Positions 48,861 through 56,854 are shown, counted from the first letter of the stretch. The stretch is 64,000 nt of DNA from Capnocytophaga periodontitidis (GCF_016126015.1 NZ_JAEFDB010000001.1:434001-498000), one strand, 5' to 3'. Made by a program: numbers and translations. Notes: generated by a model from the sequence alone, not told the origin.

Positions 48861-49320
48861 ATTGAATTACCTCACTTGGTTTGTCCCACTTGACATCGCC
48901 AAAGAACTCAAAGATATAGGTTTTAAAGAGCCTTGTTTATTCTCATACTCAGAAGGTGTTGGTATTACTGCAATGGTATGGGGCAGTTTAAAGGGGAAAA
49001 CAGAGTTTTCAATAAAAGATTTTGTGTTAAGTGGCAATTCACCTGGAAGCCCTTTTACAGATATTCCAACTTATGAACAAGTCTTTGAATGGTTTAGAGT
49101 ACGCGGACTATTTTCCTACATACGCCCAAATATGGGGGAAGTGAATTGGTATTCTTATCGAATTTATAACCGCTTTGGCATTGAAAAAGGAAAAGGAATG
49201 TCATTCGATTACAAAAGTGCTCGTCTTTACTGTATGAAAGCACTCATCAAAATATTCAAAGAACGGAAAAAGAATAAAAAAAAGAATAATGGGAAGTATA
49301 ACAATTTAAACACTATTTAA
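48853..49320 (+). CDS. Hypothetical protein
   Basis: 155 residues. LTWFVPLDIAKELKDIGFKE and VFEWFRVRGLFSYIRPN resemble a small family of unnamed phage proteins, followed by a Lys-rich end (RKKNKKKNNGKYNN). Soluble; unknown role. Coupled to the MazG-like gene. Confidence 0.6.
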   Translation: MNKLNYLTWFVPLDIAKELKDIGFKEPCLFSYSEGVGITAMVWGSLKGKTEFSIKDFVLSGNSPGSPFTDIPTYEQVFEWFRVRGLFSYIRPNMGEVNWYSYRIYNRFGIEKGKGMSFDYKSARLYCMKALIKIFKERKKNKKKNNGKYNNLNTI

Positions 49321-49321
49321 A

Positions 49322-49636
49322 ATGAAAATCTACATCTCAGGAAAGATTAGCGGTACAAACCTCACCGAAACCCGCAAACGATTTGCAGCCGTAGCCAAAG
49401 TAACGAAAAGATTAGGCTATGAACCCGTAAACCCTTTTGAAAACGGACTTACCGAGCACGACACTTGGGAAGCGCATATAGTCAAAGATATTGCCACCCT
49501 GCTACAATGCAAGGCTATCTATATGCTACAAGGCTGGCAAGACAGCAAGGGCGCACGTATCGAGCACTATATCGCTACCGAAATAGGATTATCTATAACG
49601 TATGAGATAGAGCAGCCTATAAACGAAAACGAGTAA
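49322..49636 (+). CDS. DUF4406 / nucleoside deoxyribosyltransferase-like protein
   Basis: 104 residues with MKIYISGKISG at the start, FAAVAKVTKRLGYEPVNPFE, then IATLLQCKAIYMLQGWQDSK and GARIEHYIATEIGL. This is the DUF4406 pattern, a fold related to nucleoside 2-deoxyribosyltransferases. It could act on nucleotides during phage growth. A terminator follows. Confidence 0.82.
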   Translation: MKIYISGKISGTNLTETRKRFAAVAKVTKRLGYEPVNPFENGLTEHDTWEAHIVKDIATLLQCKAIYMLQGWQDSKGARIEHYIATEIGLSITYEIEQPINENE

Positions 49637-49642
49637 CTCACC

Positions 49643-49678
49643 AAGGCAAAGGGTATAACACTATCTTTTGCCTTTTTT
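49643..49678 (+). terminator. Terminator
   Basis: AAGGCAAA pairs with TTTTGCCTT around a 15-base loop, followed by TTTTT. Confidence 0.75.
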
Positions 49679-49777
49679 ATTGCAAAAAAATATTCTTATA
49701 ACTAACTAATTAACATATACTTACAAGTGGTTGTTATATTTCAAACAAAATAAAATTAAAAAAAACAAGTAAAACAC

Positions 49778-49808
49778 TTGCGTAATTAAAAATCTTGCCG
49801 TATCTTTG
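49778..49808 (+). promoter_or_regulatory. Promoter
   Basis: TTG at 49778-49780, 20 bases, TATCTTTG at 49801-49808, 48 bases before the next ATG. Confidence 0.78.
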
Positions 49809-49855
49809 CAGTGTAAAATTAAAACAAGTAATAACAATTTAAAAATTCAAAGAAA

Positions 49856-50350
49856 ATGAAAGTTACAATTAAAGACATCTACAACCAAGTATCTTACATC
49901 AACCCAAGTGTATCAACTATCAGCTCAATAGGTGATTTTGTAGAAGAAAGTAGCCGTCAAGCAGCAGCTTACAGCAGAAGAAAGTTAATTGATTATGTAT
50001 CTAATGATTCTTTGGCATTCAAAATCTTAACAAGCAATCTTAAAGATTTTTTCAGTGAAAAGCAAATGTGGGTAATTGCTTACGAATTACAGAAGAATGC
50101 TGAATACGTCGCTAAGTTACAAGCAAAATTAGAAGTTGAAGAAAAAAGAGCAGAAGCCAAAGCGGCAGCAAGTAAAGCAAAATTGAACGCTAACAAAGAA
50201 GCAAGCCAAGAAGTATTAGATTTTGTGAAATCAAGCAAAAAACTTTTAAAAGACTATTATGCTTTTGTAAAATCAAACAAAAAGTATTCTAAAGAGTACT
50301 ACTCTAAGAAGTTCACCTTAGAGAGTGCAACCGAATTTGTAAACTTGTAA
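49856..50350 (+). CDS. Hypothetical Lys/Ala-rich coiled-coil protein
   Basis: 164 residues. After a globular start (VTIKDIYNQVSYINPSVSTI) the protein is helical with a charged Ala-rich coiled coil (QAKLEVEEKRAEAKAAASKA) and a Lys/Tyr-rich end. It has its own strong promoter, so it may be well expressed. No family recognised. Confidence 0.62.
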   Translation: MKVTIKDIYNQVSYINPSVSTISSIGDFVEESSRQAAAYSRRKLIDYVSNDSLAFKILTSNLKDFFSEKQMWVIAYELQKNAEYVAKLQAKLEVEEKRAEAKAAASKAKLNANKEASQEVLDFVKSSKKLLKDYYAFVKSNKKYSKEYYSKKFTLESATEFVNL

Positions 50351-50388
50351 AATTTAAAAACAATATTAACATTTAAACATTTAGAAAA

Positions 50389-50751
50389 ATGACAACAACA
50401 GACAAAACATTAGGCTTACAAGAATGGGTGAACGACAACAACTTCACCACTGAAACAATTAGCGATGAAGCAATCGTTGAATTTGTAAAAGAAAACTACA
50501 GATATTACAACTATATTGATAGTATCGAAGAAGCAGAACAGCTGTACAACGACTCTATTGATGACCGTGATGAGTGGTTAGAGTTAAGAGCGTTAGACAC
50601 CTCCGAACGAATCGAAACGTTCATCGTTAAAGGTGAAGAGTTTGAGGGGTATGCTCGATATGATGAAACCTATACAGTAGAGATTGTAGGTATAGCAGAC
50701 CGTCAAGGCGGTGAAGAGCAGTTTTATATGATTGATATTTCTCATCGCTAA
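50389..50751 (+). CDS. Very acidic small protein, possible DNA mimic
   Basis: 120 residues with 31 Asp/Glu and only 10 Lys/Arg, net charge about -21. Segments such as DSIEEAEQLYNDSIDDRDEW carry much of it. The end (YTVEIVGIADRQGGEEQFYM) is strand. Acidic proteins of this size in phages include DNA mimics that block restriction, but there is no family evidence. It shares the promoter of the gene before it. Confidence 0.6.
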   Translation: MTTTDKTLGLQEWVNDNNFTTETISDEAIVEFVKENYRYYNYIDSIEEAEQLYNDSIDDRDEWLELRALDTSERIETFIVKGEEFEGYARYDETYTVEIVGIADRQGGEEQFYMIDISHR

Positions 50752-50760
50752 TAAAAGAAC

Positions 50761-50789
50761 AAAGCCCCTAACATTACATTAGAGGCTTT
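50761..50789 (+). terminator. Terminator
   Basis: AAAGCC-CCTAA pairs with TTAG-AGGCTTT around CATTACA, with one internal mismatch; T-run is weak. Confidence 0.6.
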
Positions 50790-50859
50790 ACTTTGTAAAA
50801 TTAAAACAAGTCTAACGATTTAACACCCTTAGAAATGAGGGGCAAATATACAAAATAAT

Positions 50860-51204
50860 ATGGATAACAACAAACTTTTTGAACTAAAAATGCCAAAGTT
50901 TTTATTGGCATTACAGCCAGAGCCTGAGCAAATGCCCAATGGCTTTCACTTTATCTACTCTCCTCTCTACTTATCTCTGATATTGGTAATTAGAGAGCGC
51001 ACACAGCAGATAGTTCTTAACAGAGAATTAAAGAGCAAGCCTCAGAAGTTATACGTATTCAATGAAGATGAGCAATTCAAGCTCATAATAATTCAGAATA
51101 ACGTAAAATTAACAGGTGGGGAATTAGCCCCCGAAATATCAGAAACACAATTCTTAGATGAAGCGTGGCAATGGTACAATACTAATATGATAATACAAGA
51201 ATAA
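50860..51204 (+). CDS. Hypothetical protein
   Basis: 114 residues (PKFLLALQPEPEQMPNGFHF, then IYSPLYLSLILVIRERTQQI). It is amphipathic and may bind a partner; no family recognised. It lies alone with the following 67-residue gene between two terminators. Confidence 0.55.
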   Translation: MDNNKLFELKMPKFLLALQPEPEQMPNGFHFIYSPLYLSLILVIRERTQQIVLNRELKSKPQKLYVFNEDEQFKLIIIQNNVKLTGGELAPEISETQFLDEAWQWYNTNMIIQE

Positions 51205-51205
51205 T

Positions 51206-51409
51206 ATGACACCTCACGACAAAGTAATATACATCATTCAGCAATTAGAACTATCCGATAGCAAGGTAGCAAGAGCAATTCAAAAGAGTACATCAGCAGC
51301 AACACACAAGCGAATGAGGCTCAGAGATAACAAGTTTACGGAGGAAGATTTTAAAAGAATACGCGATTTTTACCTCGAAAAACTGAGAAATATAGAAAAT
51401 TTAGAATAA
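51206..51409 (+). CDS. Small helix-turn-helix-like protein
   Basis: 67 residues. HDKVIYIIQQLELSDSKVAR and AIQKSTSAATHKRMRLRDNK suggest a compact helical DNA-binding unit, with NKFTEEDFKRIRDFY after it, similar to the XRE core. A regulator of the following head genes is plausible. It starts one base after the preceding stop. Confidence 0.6.
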   Translation: MTPHDKVIYIIQQLELSDSKVARAIQKSTSAATHKRMRLRDNKFTEEDFKRIRDFYLEKLRNIENLE

Positions 51410-51441
51410 AAAACTTCTAAACCTGTCCCTCGCCCAAAACA

Positions 51442-51479
51442 AAAGATAAAAGGCTAACACACAGCCTTTTATCTTTTTT
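51442..51479 (+). terminator. Terminator
   Basis: GATAAAAGGCT pairs with AGCCTTTTATC, with TTTTTT after it. It closes the early block before the structural genes. Confidence 0.88.
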
Positions 51480-51483
51480 ATTA

Positions 51484-51660
51484 CCCCACAGCCACCCCAC
51501 AGCCCTCCCTTAGCTTCTCTACAGCCACCATACAGCCACCATACAGGCAACATACAGCCAATACCCCTAAAACACCCCGCAAACCCTTACTACACAACGC
51601 CTAACGCCCCCTCTTACCTCTTATCTCTTACCTCCCAACCGTCCTTTCTTAGTACTCCCA
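51484..51660. repeat. CAGCCACC-type tandem repeats and CTCTTACCTCTTATCTC repeat
   Basis: The space after the terminator holds CACAGCC/TACAGCCACC repeated about six times (51486-51562). It also has CTCTTACCTCTTATCTCTTA at 51611-51630, which recurs at 53090 and 61790 in leaders and at 29548. No gene is seen. Confidence 0.6.
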
Positions 51661-51691
51661 ACCGCCCTACTTTTGCATCAAATTGATAAAT

Positions 51692-51716
51692 AGCCCGTGT
51701 GGCTCGCACCAAATTA
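51692..51716. repeat. Small palindromic repeat
   Basis: GCCCGTGTGGCTCGCACC with AAATTAG after it; related copies at 56176 and 24498. It lies just before the ATG of the next gene and would be read through if the upstream TTG start were used. Confidence 0.6.
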
Positions 51717-51718
51717 GT

Positions 51719-52216
51719 ATGGAACTCTGCAACCTCTCCGAATCCTTTACGCGCGAAATATCTCACGTGCTCTTGTTTGAGGCTAATTCTTTCAGCTTCA
51801 ATCAGAATATGCGCGCCCTTACCCCCAATGAAAACAGCTATCTGTTGCGCATCGACCTGCATAACCCCGCACCTTATAACCGCAAGGTGAGTATCAAGCA
51901 GCAAAACCACAACGATTACTTCGATATACAAGTCTCCTTGCCTATCTACGATTTATCTAAGGACACCCGCCAAAAGCTCATCAGCTTTCACAAGCAACGC
52001 CGTTATGTGGTCGCCCTGGTATCCGAGCAGGAAATGCTGGTAGTAGGCAACGCCCGCGAGCCTTTCACCCTCACTATCGACGACAATATAGTTGATAACG
52101 GCAAAGGCTCCGACACCTATATAGTTACCCTTACAGGGCAAACTATCATCTTCCCGAATATCAGTAAGATAACCGAAAAATTCCGTGTCCTTTTCTTTAC
52201 CCCGCCTTTGCAATAA
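51719..52216 (+). CDS. Phage head or tail protein of unknown class
   Basis: 165 residues from ATG 51719; a TTG at 51683 is in frame but would translate the palindromic repeat, so ATG is preferred. The protein is beta-rich (NSYLLRIDLHNPAPYNRKVS, then YFDIQVSLPIYDLS and TYIVTLTGQTIIFP). It is the first structural gene before the protease. The exact role cannot be told. Confidence 0.55.
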   Translation: MELCNLSESFTREISHVLLFEANSFSFNQNMRALTPNENSYLLRIDLHNPAPYNRKVSIKQQNHNDYFDIQVSLPIYDLSKDTRQKLISFHKQRRYVVALVSEQEMLVVGNAREPFTLTIDDNIVDNGKGSDTYIVTLTGQTIIFPNISKITEKFRVLFFTPPLQ

Positions 52217-52264
52217 TTTTGCATCATCATCAGGGTTCAGACTCTAACCCCTAACACCTAAAAT

Positions 52265-53053
52265 ATGCTATTCTCTATTAATTATAATTACCTCACTGGA
52301 ATATTCCCCGAACTCCTCTTAGCCTATCGCAAGGGCAAGGTAGGGTTAGAGAGTTCGCATTGGTATGAAGAGTATTATCGCTATGATTTTGAGCAGCGCA
52401 ACGCCTCTTTGCAACAAGGACGTGACAGCTTCCCCGTAGTGGTTGAACTCAAACAGCCCATCGTTAAATACACCTCTTACGGATATATCGGTACTCAATA
52501 TATTATTACGTTATTAAAGGCGCTGGAATCGCACCAAGCCGTTACCGCTATCGTGCTCGACATCGATAGCGGAGGCGGAATGGTTTCAGGCACTGAGGAG
52601 CTTGCCAGCGTTATTCGCAGTTTGCAAAAACCTACCGTCGCCTATACCGGTGGTTATATGTGCAGTGCCGCCTATTGGATTGCCAGTGCTTGCGACAAGG
52701 TAGTCGCCGCCCCCTTTGCCGATGCTATTGGCAGTATAGGCACGATGTTGAGTTTCCAAGATTTTGCGCCCCTTTTAGAAAAGTACGGCGTGAAAGTACA
52801 CGAACTCTACGCCCCCGAAAGCACCGAAAAAAACAAGGCTTGGCGCGACCTTAAAGAAGGTAACGAAAAGGCTATAATGCAGATGCTTTCAGAAGCCAAC
52901 GCCCGCTTTATAGGTAGCGTAAAAGCCTACCGCCCCGATGCCAAAGAAGAAGTATTCAAAGGCAACACCTACAGTGCTAAAAAAGCCAAATCATTAGGAC
53001 TTATCGACGAGGTAATGACTCTCAATGAGGTGATTAGCCAATTAACCAATTAG
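52265..53053 (+). CDS. S49-family prohead protease (SppA/ClpP-like)
   Basis: 262 residues. AIVLDIDSGGGMVSGTEEL (residues about 95-113) forms the oxyanion strand, and GGYMCSAAYWIASACD carries the nucleophile Ser (about 132). A SIGTML and the later LGLIDEV complete the pattern. Proteases of this family remove scaffold and mature the head. Position before a scaffold-like gene and the capsid gene supports this role. Confidence 0.88.
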   Translation: MLFSINYNYLTGIFPELLLAYRKGKVGLESSHWYEEYYRYDFEQRNASLQQGRDSFPVVVELKQPIVKYTSYGYIGTQYIITLLKALESHQAVTAIVLDIDSGGGMVSGTEELASVIRSLQKPTVAYTGGYMCSAAYWIASACDKVVAAPFADAIGSIGTMLSFQDFAPLLEKYGVKVHELYAPESTEKNKAWRDLKEGNEKAIMQMLSEANARFIGSVKAYRPDAKEEVFKGNTYSAKKAKSLGLIDEVMTLNEVISQLTN

Positions 53054-53089
53054 AAAAAGTTTAATCCGTAAGGCGTAATAGGCTCTTGC

Positions 53090-53118
53090 CTTTTACCTCT
53101 TACCTCTTATCTATAAAA
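53090..53118. repeat. Dispersed CTCTTACCTCTTATC repeat in leader
   Basis: CTTTTACCTCTTACCTCTTA and TCTATAAAAAG directly before the scaffold-like gene; related to 51611 and 61790. Confidence 0.55.
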
Positions 53119-53121
53119 AGA

Positions 53122-53535
53122 ATGAAATACGCAAAAATCGCCGCTGTATTGGCACTCGCCAATATCGACCTAAAAAGCTCCTTATTTGGGATTGAAAAAT
53201 TTGTCGAACTCAGAGAATCGCAACTCGACAAGATTGAAGCCGCCTTGGTAGCTGCCGAAGCTGCTGCCAACAACACCGCTCTTGAGCAACTTATGGCAGA
53301 ACTGAAAGCCAACAATGAAAAGCTATTGGCTGAAAAAACAGCCCTTACCGCTGAAAAAGAAGCTCTCGCAGCGCAAGTAACCGCTCTTACTGCCGAAACC
53401 GAGAGCCTCAAAACCGAACTTAACAATCGCCCCGCTCACTCATTGCCAGCTAATGACGGCAAAGAAGAAGAGGTAAAAGGAGAGTTCGATGGCATCGTAG
53501 ATATGAACGATGCGCACAATCAATTAGCAAATTAG
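53122..53535 (+). CDS. Scaffold-like coiled-coil protein
   Basis: 137 residues from ATG 53122; the TTG at 53086 belongs to the repeat leader. A short start (KYAKIAAVLALANIDLKSSL) is followed by an Ala/Glu/Leu coiled coil (residues 45-110: LLAEKTALTAEKEALAAQVT) and an acidic end. This is typical of capsid scaffolds and it lies between protease and capsid genes. Confidence 0.75.
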   Translation: MKYAKIAAVLALANIDLKSSLFGIEKFVELRESQLDKIEAALVAAEAAANNTALEQLMAELKANNEKLLAEKTALTAEKEALAAQVTALTAETESLKTELNNRPAHSLPANDGKEEEVKGEFDGIVDMNDAHNQLAN

Positions 53536-53546
53536 TAAATTAAAAT

Positions 53547-54554
53547 ATGGGAAATACAATTAAAGCTACTGAAATTGCAAAAGAGCTCGTACGTTACGGC
53601 AACGCCCGTCCTACCGAACTCCAAGCAGCGATACTCTCTAAAGAAATCCTGCTAAACCGCTACGCCAAACCACTGAGCAAAGTAAAAGGCGAATGGCATA
53701 TACCTGCTGTATTCATCAGCAATGTAGTGCAAGCCTTTTCCGACAAGTGGACGGGTGCTGGCGAAGTGTCTTTCAAAAAGAAACTTTTGAAAAACTTCCG
53801 TCAGAAAATCAACTTCCCTATCAACCCTAACGACATCGTTGGTAGTTGGGAAGAAGCTATGTACGAAGAGGACAAAAAACCCAATGAAATGCCCATTAGC
53901 CAGTTCATTATGGGGCTTATCATCAAAAAAGTGATTTCCGACCTCGACCTCATTAGTATTACGGGCAAGTACGATGCCTCCCAAGTAGGCAGCACTACCC
54001 CCGACTATACAAAAACAATGGACGGACTTAACGAAGTAGTGAACCGCGCCGTTGCCGATACAAGCAACCCTGTTTTCCACATTCCTGTAGATGCAGGGGT
54101 AACAAGTATTGTAGACCGCGTTACTAAGTTCGAAAAAGGCTTGCCAGGGGGCGTGAAAGTGAAAACACTCTTTATCTCTCTCGAAGAGTTCAACGACTAT
54201 GTAGAGCTACGCGAAACACCTGCTAACCAATACATCGACTTCAACGATCCGCAACGTGGAAAAACCAAATACGGACGTGACTTGGTAGGTGTACCAGGAT
54301 TGAAGGCTGGGCGTATCATCGCTTGGGTAGACGGTAACCTCTTCCGCCTATACGACCGCGTAGATAACCCTGCGCGTATCAACGATGTACAGGTGCAAGA
54401 TTACCTCGTCAAAATATTCTCCGAATGGCACTTGGGCTACGACTTTGCCGTAAACCAATACCTATTCGTGGAAACAAACGATGCTCAGAAAAAACGAGGA
54501 TTGAACAACGATGAGCAAAACAAGTTGTTCTACCCTAACCTCGTATTAGCTTAA
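53547..54554 (+). CDS. HK97-type major capsid protein
   Basis: 335 residues. The order protease, scaffold, this gene is the head-gene order of many phages, and the sequence shows the fold's features. A helical start comes first (ELVRYGNARPTELQAAILSK). A long E-loop region (KLLKNFRQKINFP) and a spine helix (MPISQFIMGLIIKKVISDL) follow. The A-domain end is NQYIDFNDPQRGKTKYGRDL, then GVPGLKAGRIIAW. It forms the icosahedral shell. No decoration gene is certain. Confidence 0.8.
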   Translation: MGNTIKATEIAKELVRYGNARPTELQAAILSKEILLNRYAKPLSKVKGEWHIPAVFISNVVQAFSDKWTGAGEVSFKKKLLKNFRQKINFPINPNDIVGSWEEAMYEEDKKPNEMPISQFIMGLIIKKVISDLDLISITGKYDASQVGSTTPDYTKTMDGLNEVVNRAVADTSNPVFHIPVDAGVTSIVDRVTKFEKGLPGGVKVKTLFISLEEFNDYVELRETPANQYIDFNDPQRGKTKYGRDLVGVPGLKAGRIIAWVDGNLFRLYDRVDNPARINDVQVQDYLVKIFSEWHLGYDFAVNQYLFVETNDAQKKRGLNNDEQNKLFYPNLVLA

Positions 54555-54595
54555 TAAGGTTTCAGGGTCAGGGTTCACCCCCTGACCTCTATTTC

Positions 54596-54618
54596 CTAAC
54601 CCCTAACCCCTAATAAAA
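54596..54618. repeat. CCTAACCCCTAA-type leader repeat
   Basis: CTAACCCCTAACCCCTAAT occurs before this gene and a similar TCTAACCCCTAACACCTAA at 52247 before the protease. Short dispersed leader strings like this recur in the region. Confidence 0.5.
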
Positions 54619-55080
54619 ATGGCAAAAGAAGAAAAAAATACACCCGTCGTAGGGGCGAATGGCAATTCGCCCACAAATGGCAATTCGCCCGAAATTGATA
54701 ATGCCTCTACCGAAAGCAACGACACTCAAGTACAAGCCCTCAACGAGCGAGAGGCTGCTCTCAACGAGAGAGAAGAAGCCCTCAACCAGCGTGAACAAGC
54801 CCTCAATGAGGTTGAAAAACATCTCAACGCGCGCGAGCAACAACTCAACCAATTAGAGGAACAACTCAATGGTAAACCCGAAGAACCAACAGCAGAAGCG
54901 CCTCACAAAGGTCACGAGTTTACATTCCGCAATGTGAATTACAAGTTTGCCGACGACGCGCCTCAAATATTGCTCATCGGCGGTGAAGCCCTCTCACAAG
55001 AAGAAATTGCTAATGACGAGGATCTACTCCTCCAACTCATCGGCGGACAATCACCCTTAATTAACAAATTAACAAATTAG
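54619..55080 (+). CDS. Heptad coiled-coil protein
   Basis: 153 residues. Residues 36-90 are seven-residue repeats of LNEREAA / LNQREQA type, a regular coiled coil. The C-terminal domain (HEFTFRNVNYKFADDAPQIL) is globular. The first part contains VGANGNSPTNGNSPE, produced by an in-frame palindromic repeat at 54648-54691. It may be a head-completion or scaffold-related protein. Confidence 0.6.
   Translation: MAKEEKNTPVVGANGNSPTNGNSPEIDNASTESNDTQVQALNEREAALNEREEALNQREQALNEVEKHLNAREQQLNQLEEQLNGKPEEPTAEAPHKGHEFTFRNVNYKFADDAPQILLIGGEALSQEEIANDEDLLLQLIGGQSPLINKLTN
54648..54691. repeat. Palindromic repeat in frame, with partial second copy
   Basis: GTAGGGGCGAAT-GGC-AATTCGCCC, then AATGGCAATTCGCCC. 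The related copy in element A is at 30597. Confidence 0.68.
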
Positions 55081-55084
55081 TACT

Positions 55085-55630
55085 ATGGCAAAAAATTGTT
55101 TTGATAACGTACCCCACGAAAACCTCGATGCTTGTCCTAACGACGAAGTCAGCGGAGGCATCAGCACGCGCATTTTGTACGCCCCTAAGGCGTTTGTCGA
55201 TAAATGCGTATTGCCCGCCAATACTGGCGAACTCGGCAAAGCCAACACCATCGAAGACGGCAACCTTACCCTTATCGCTTCCAAAGCCTTCAAAGGTATC
55301 GATGCTCAGATAGACGAGGGCGAACTCAAAATCACACTCGTAGGCAATGCTGGCAACAAAAAAGCGAAAACCGAGTTAGAGTTTAAGATAGCTCGCTTTA
55401 GCGATGTAACCCTCGATTTCATCAACCGTTACAAAAACGTACCGATGATTTTCGTAGTCCCCGATGCTCAAGGCACGCTATGGGTAATAGGCACCAAGAT
55501 CAACCCTGCTTATGTAGATAGTGCCGAAGCCACTACTGGCAAAAAAGCCGAAGATGATAGCGGTATTACCCTCAAGCTCATCACAAACTCTAAACCGTAC
55601 AAGTATGCAGGTACTATCGCCGAAGCCTAA
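55085..55630 (+). CDS. Tail-tube-like structural protein
   Basis: 181 residues, beta-rich (RILYAPKAFVDKCVLPANTG, GNLTLIASKAFKGIDAQID, ELKITLVG, TLWVIGTKINPAYVD). Size, beta content and position after the capsid genes are in line with a tail-tube or head-tail joining protein. No motif fixes it. The last bases overlap the next open frame. Confidence 0.55.
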   Translation: MAKNCFDNVPHENLDACPNDEVSGGISTRILYAPKAFVDKCVLPANTGELGKANTIEDGNLTLIASKAFKGIDAQIDEGELKITLVGNAGNKKAKTELEFKIARFSDVTLDFINRYKNVPMIFVVPDAQGTLWVIGTKINPAYVDSAEATTGKKAEDDSGITLKLITNSKPYKYAGTIAEA

Positions 55631-55982
55631 GACTATCACGAATGACGAGAAGCAAATAACGAATGCCGAATTACAAATTACGAATGATTCGGCATTCAAA
55701 TCATTGCTACCTGAAGGAACTGCCTACTTCACCAAACCCAAAGAATTAGGGGGCGGTTTGGAAGCAGTCGATTTAAGCCGTATTCCTTACAATGTCAAAA
55801 GCCTATACATCGCGGGCTTCCCTTACTATGCTTTGAAAGAAGAAGCTGCCGAGTTATTAAAATCACTCAGCAGCGAAACCCTGCAACAGCTCATAGAGAA
55901 GAAAAAACAACAATACCCGCCCGATGTACCTATCTTAGAGCGCGCCTTGGCATTGAAAAAAGCTGTTAGCCCTGACACCTAA
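55521..55982 (+). CDS. Hypothetical structural-type protein, start unclear
   Basis: Up to 153 residues. Residues before about 58 overlap the previous gene or fall in the repeat-rich stretch at 55640-55697, so the real start is uncertain; no in-frame ATG follows the repeat. The clear part is the C-terminal 95 residues (EGTAYFTKPKELGGGLEAVD, then LYIAGFPYYALKEEAAELLK). The inserted palindrome GAATGCCGAAT...ATTCGGCATTC may have replaced the original start. Stop overlaps the next ATG (TAATG). Confidence 0.5.
   Translation: MPKPLLAKKPKMIAVLPSSSSQTLNRTSMQVLSPKPKTITNDEKQITNAELQITNDSAFKSLLPEGTAYFTKPKELGGGLEAVDLSRIPYNVKSLYIAGFPYYALKEEAAELLKSLSSETLQQLIEKKKQQYPPDVPILERALALKKAVSPDT
55661..55697. repeat. 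Palindromic insertion GAATGCCGAAT...ATTCGGCATTC
   Basis: 11-bp perfect arms at 55661-55671 and 55687-55697 in a stretch of ACGAAT/ATTACG repeats. Confidence 0.65.
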
Positions 55983-56683
55983 TGTATAATTACCGAGAAC
56001 AATATAAACGTTTGCTCATAGAGTATGAACGCCTTGGAGGCAATCTTCAGGGCGTTCCTCGCTTTTATTCCTTAGAGAACGAGGCAAAGCTAAAAGCAAA
56101 ACTCAAAAGCCTCACCCCCCGTTCCCCCCTCTCCGAAAGCGAGGGGAACAATCCGCAAACTGACAAATCAGCAAACAGCCCGTGCGGCTCGCACCAAATT
56201 GACAAATCGGTAAATCGGCTCATCTCCGACTACCCTCAAGCCCTACACCCTGTATATCTCGCCAAAAAAAAACACTGGTTACAAGCCTGCTCGCTCAAAC
56301 TAAAACTCAATGCCCTCCCAGCCGACCAAGAAAGCCAAGCCCGCGTCCTACAGCAACAGCTATGGCAACTATTCGAGGAAATGGACGCCTGCGATACCGT
56401 GCTCGACCATTGGCTCAAGTACAAACGCATATTGCTACCCGCCGCCCCCTCCCAAGAAGAAGCGTTAGATAAGTTGAGCCCTACACAACTCGTACAACGC
56501 CTGCACACCCTGCGCAGCAATATTGTATCACGTGAAAAAAGCCTTATAAAATGGAGACTACAAGCCGAGAGCCAAGAGGGAGAAAATTTTACTTTGATAG
56601 AAAAAATATTCAGAAAAATCGAAGAATTAAAGCAACTAAAGCTGTTGGTAAAAACAATTGAAAAAAAGATAAATGTAAAATAA
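55982..56683 (+). CDS. Helical protein carrying repeat-derived inserts
   Basis: 233 residues, almost all helical (YREQYKRLLIEYERLGGNLQ, then ARVLQQQLWQLFEEMDACD). Residues about 43-75 are poorly formed and come from inserted repeats (LTPRSPLSESEGNNP, SANSPCGSHQIDKSVN), so the gene tolerates insertion in this loop. The function is unknown; possibly a chaperone or joining protein of the tail. Confidence 0.58.
   Translation: MYNYREQYKRLLIEYERLGGNLQGVPRFYSLENEAKLKAKLKSLTPRSPLSESEGNNPQTDKSANSPCGSHQIDKSVNRLISDYPQALHPVYLAKKKHWLQACSLKLKLNALPADQESQARVLQQQLWQLFEEMDACDTVLDHWLKYKRILLPAAPSQEEALDKLSPTQLVQRLHTLRSNIVSREKSLIKWRLQAESQEGENFTLIEKIFRKIEELKQLKLLVKTIEKKINVK
56176..56200. repeat. Small palindromic repeat in frame
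   Basis: CAGCCCGTGCGGCTCGCACC with AAATT; matches 51692 and 24498 but in another reading context. Confidence 0.65.
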
Positions 56684-56696
56684 CATTTTAGGAGGA

Positions 56697-56813
56697 TAAA
56701 AAAGTCCTCCGTTATTAAATAAAAAATTCCTACATCTTTTAAAATAATAGCCATCAGGCACGGAGGACTTATGTTTTTCCGCCTGCTGGCTATTTTATTA
56801 TTTAGATGTAGGA
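56697..56813 (-). ncRNA. Small RNA with loop-to-tail pairing, about 117 nt
   Basis: On the minus strand the promoter (TTG, 18 bases, TATCTTTG at 56825-56818) precedes a long hairpin: 56812-56781 pairs with 56759-56729 (about 27 of 32 positions). The loop holds AAGTCCTCCG (56770-56761), which is exactly complementary to CGGAGGACTT at 56711-56702, directly followed by T. The order is stem, loop box, stem, complementary box, U-run, a pseudoknot-like layout with the tail acting as terminator. The loop includes CCTCC. The RNA at 61292 has the same order. Confidence 0.65.
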
Positions 56814-56817
56814 GGTG

Positions 56818-56847
56818 CAAAGATACAAAATAATTTCAAATAACAAG
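56818..56847 (-). promoter_or_regulatory. Leftward promoter of the small RNA
   Basis: Minus-strand CTTG at 56847-56844, 18 bases, TATCTTTG at 56825-56818. Confidence 0.7.
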
Positions 56848-56854
56848 TAAAATA

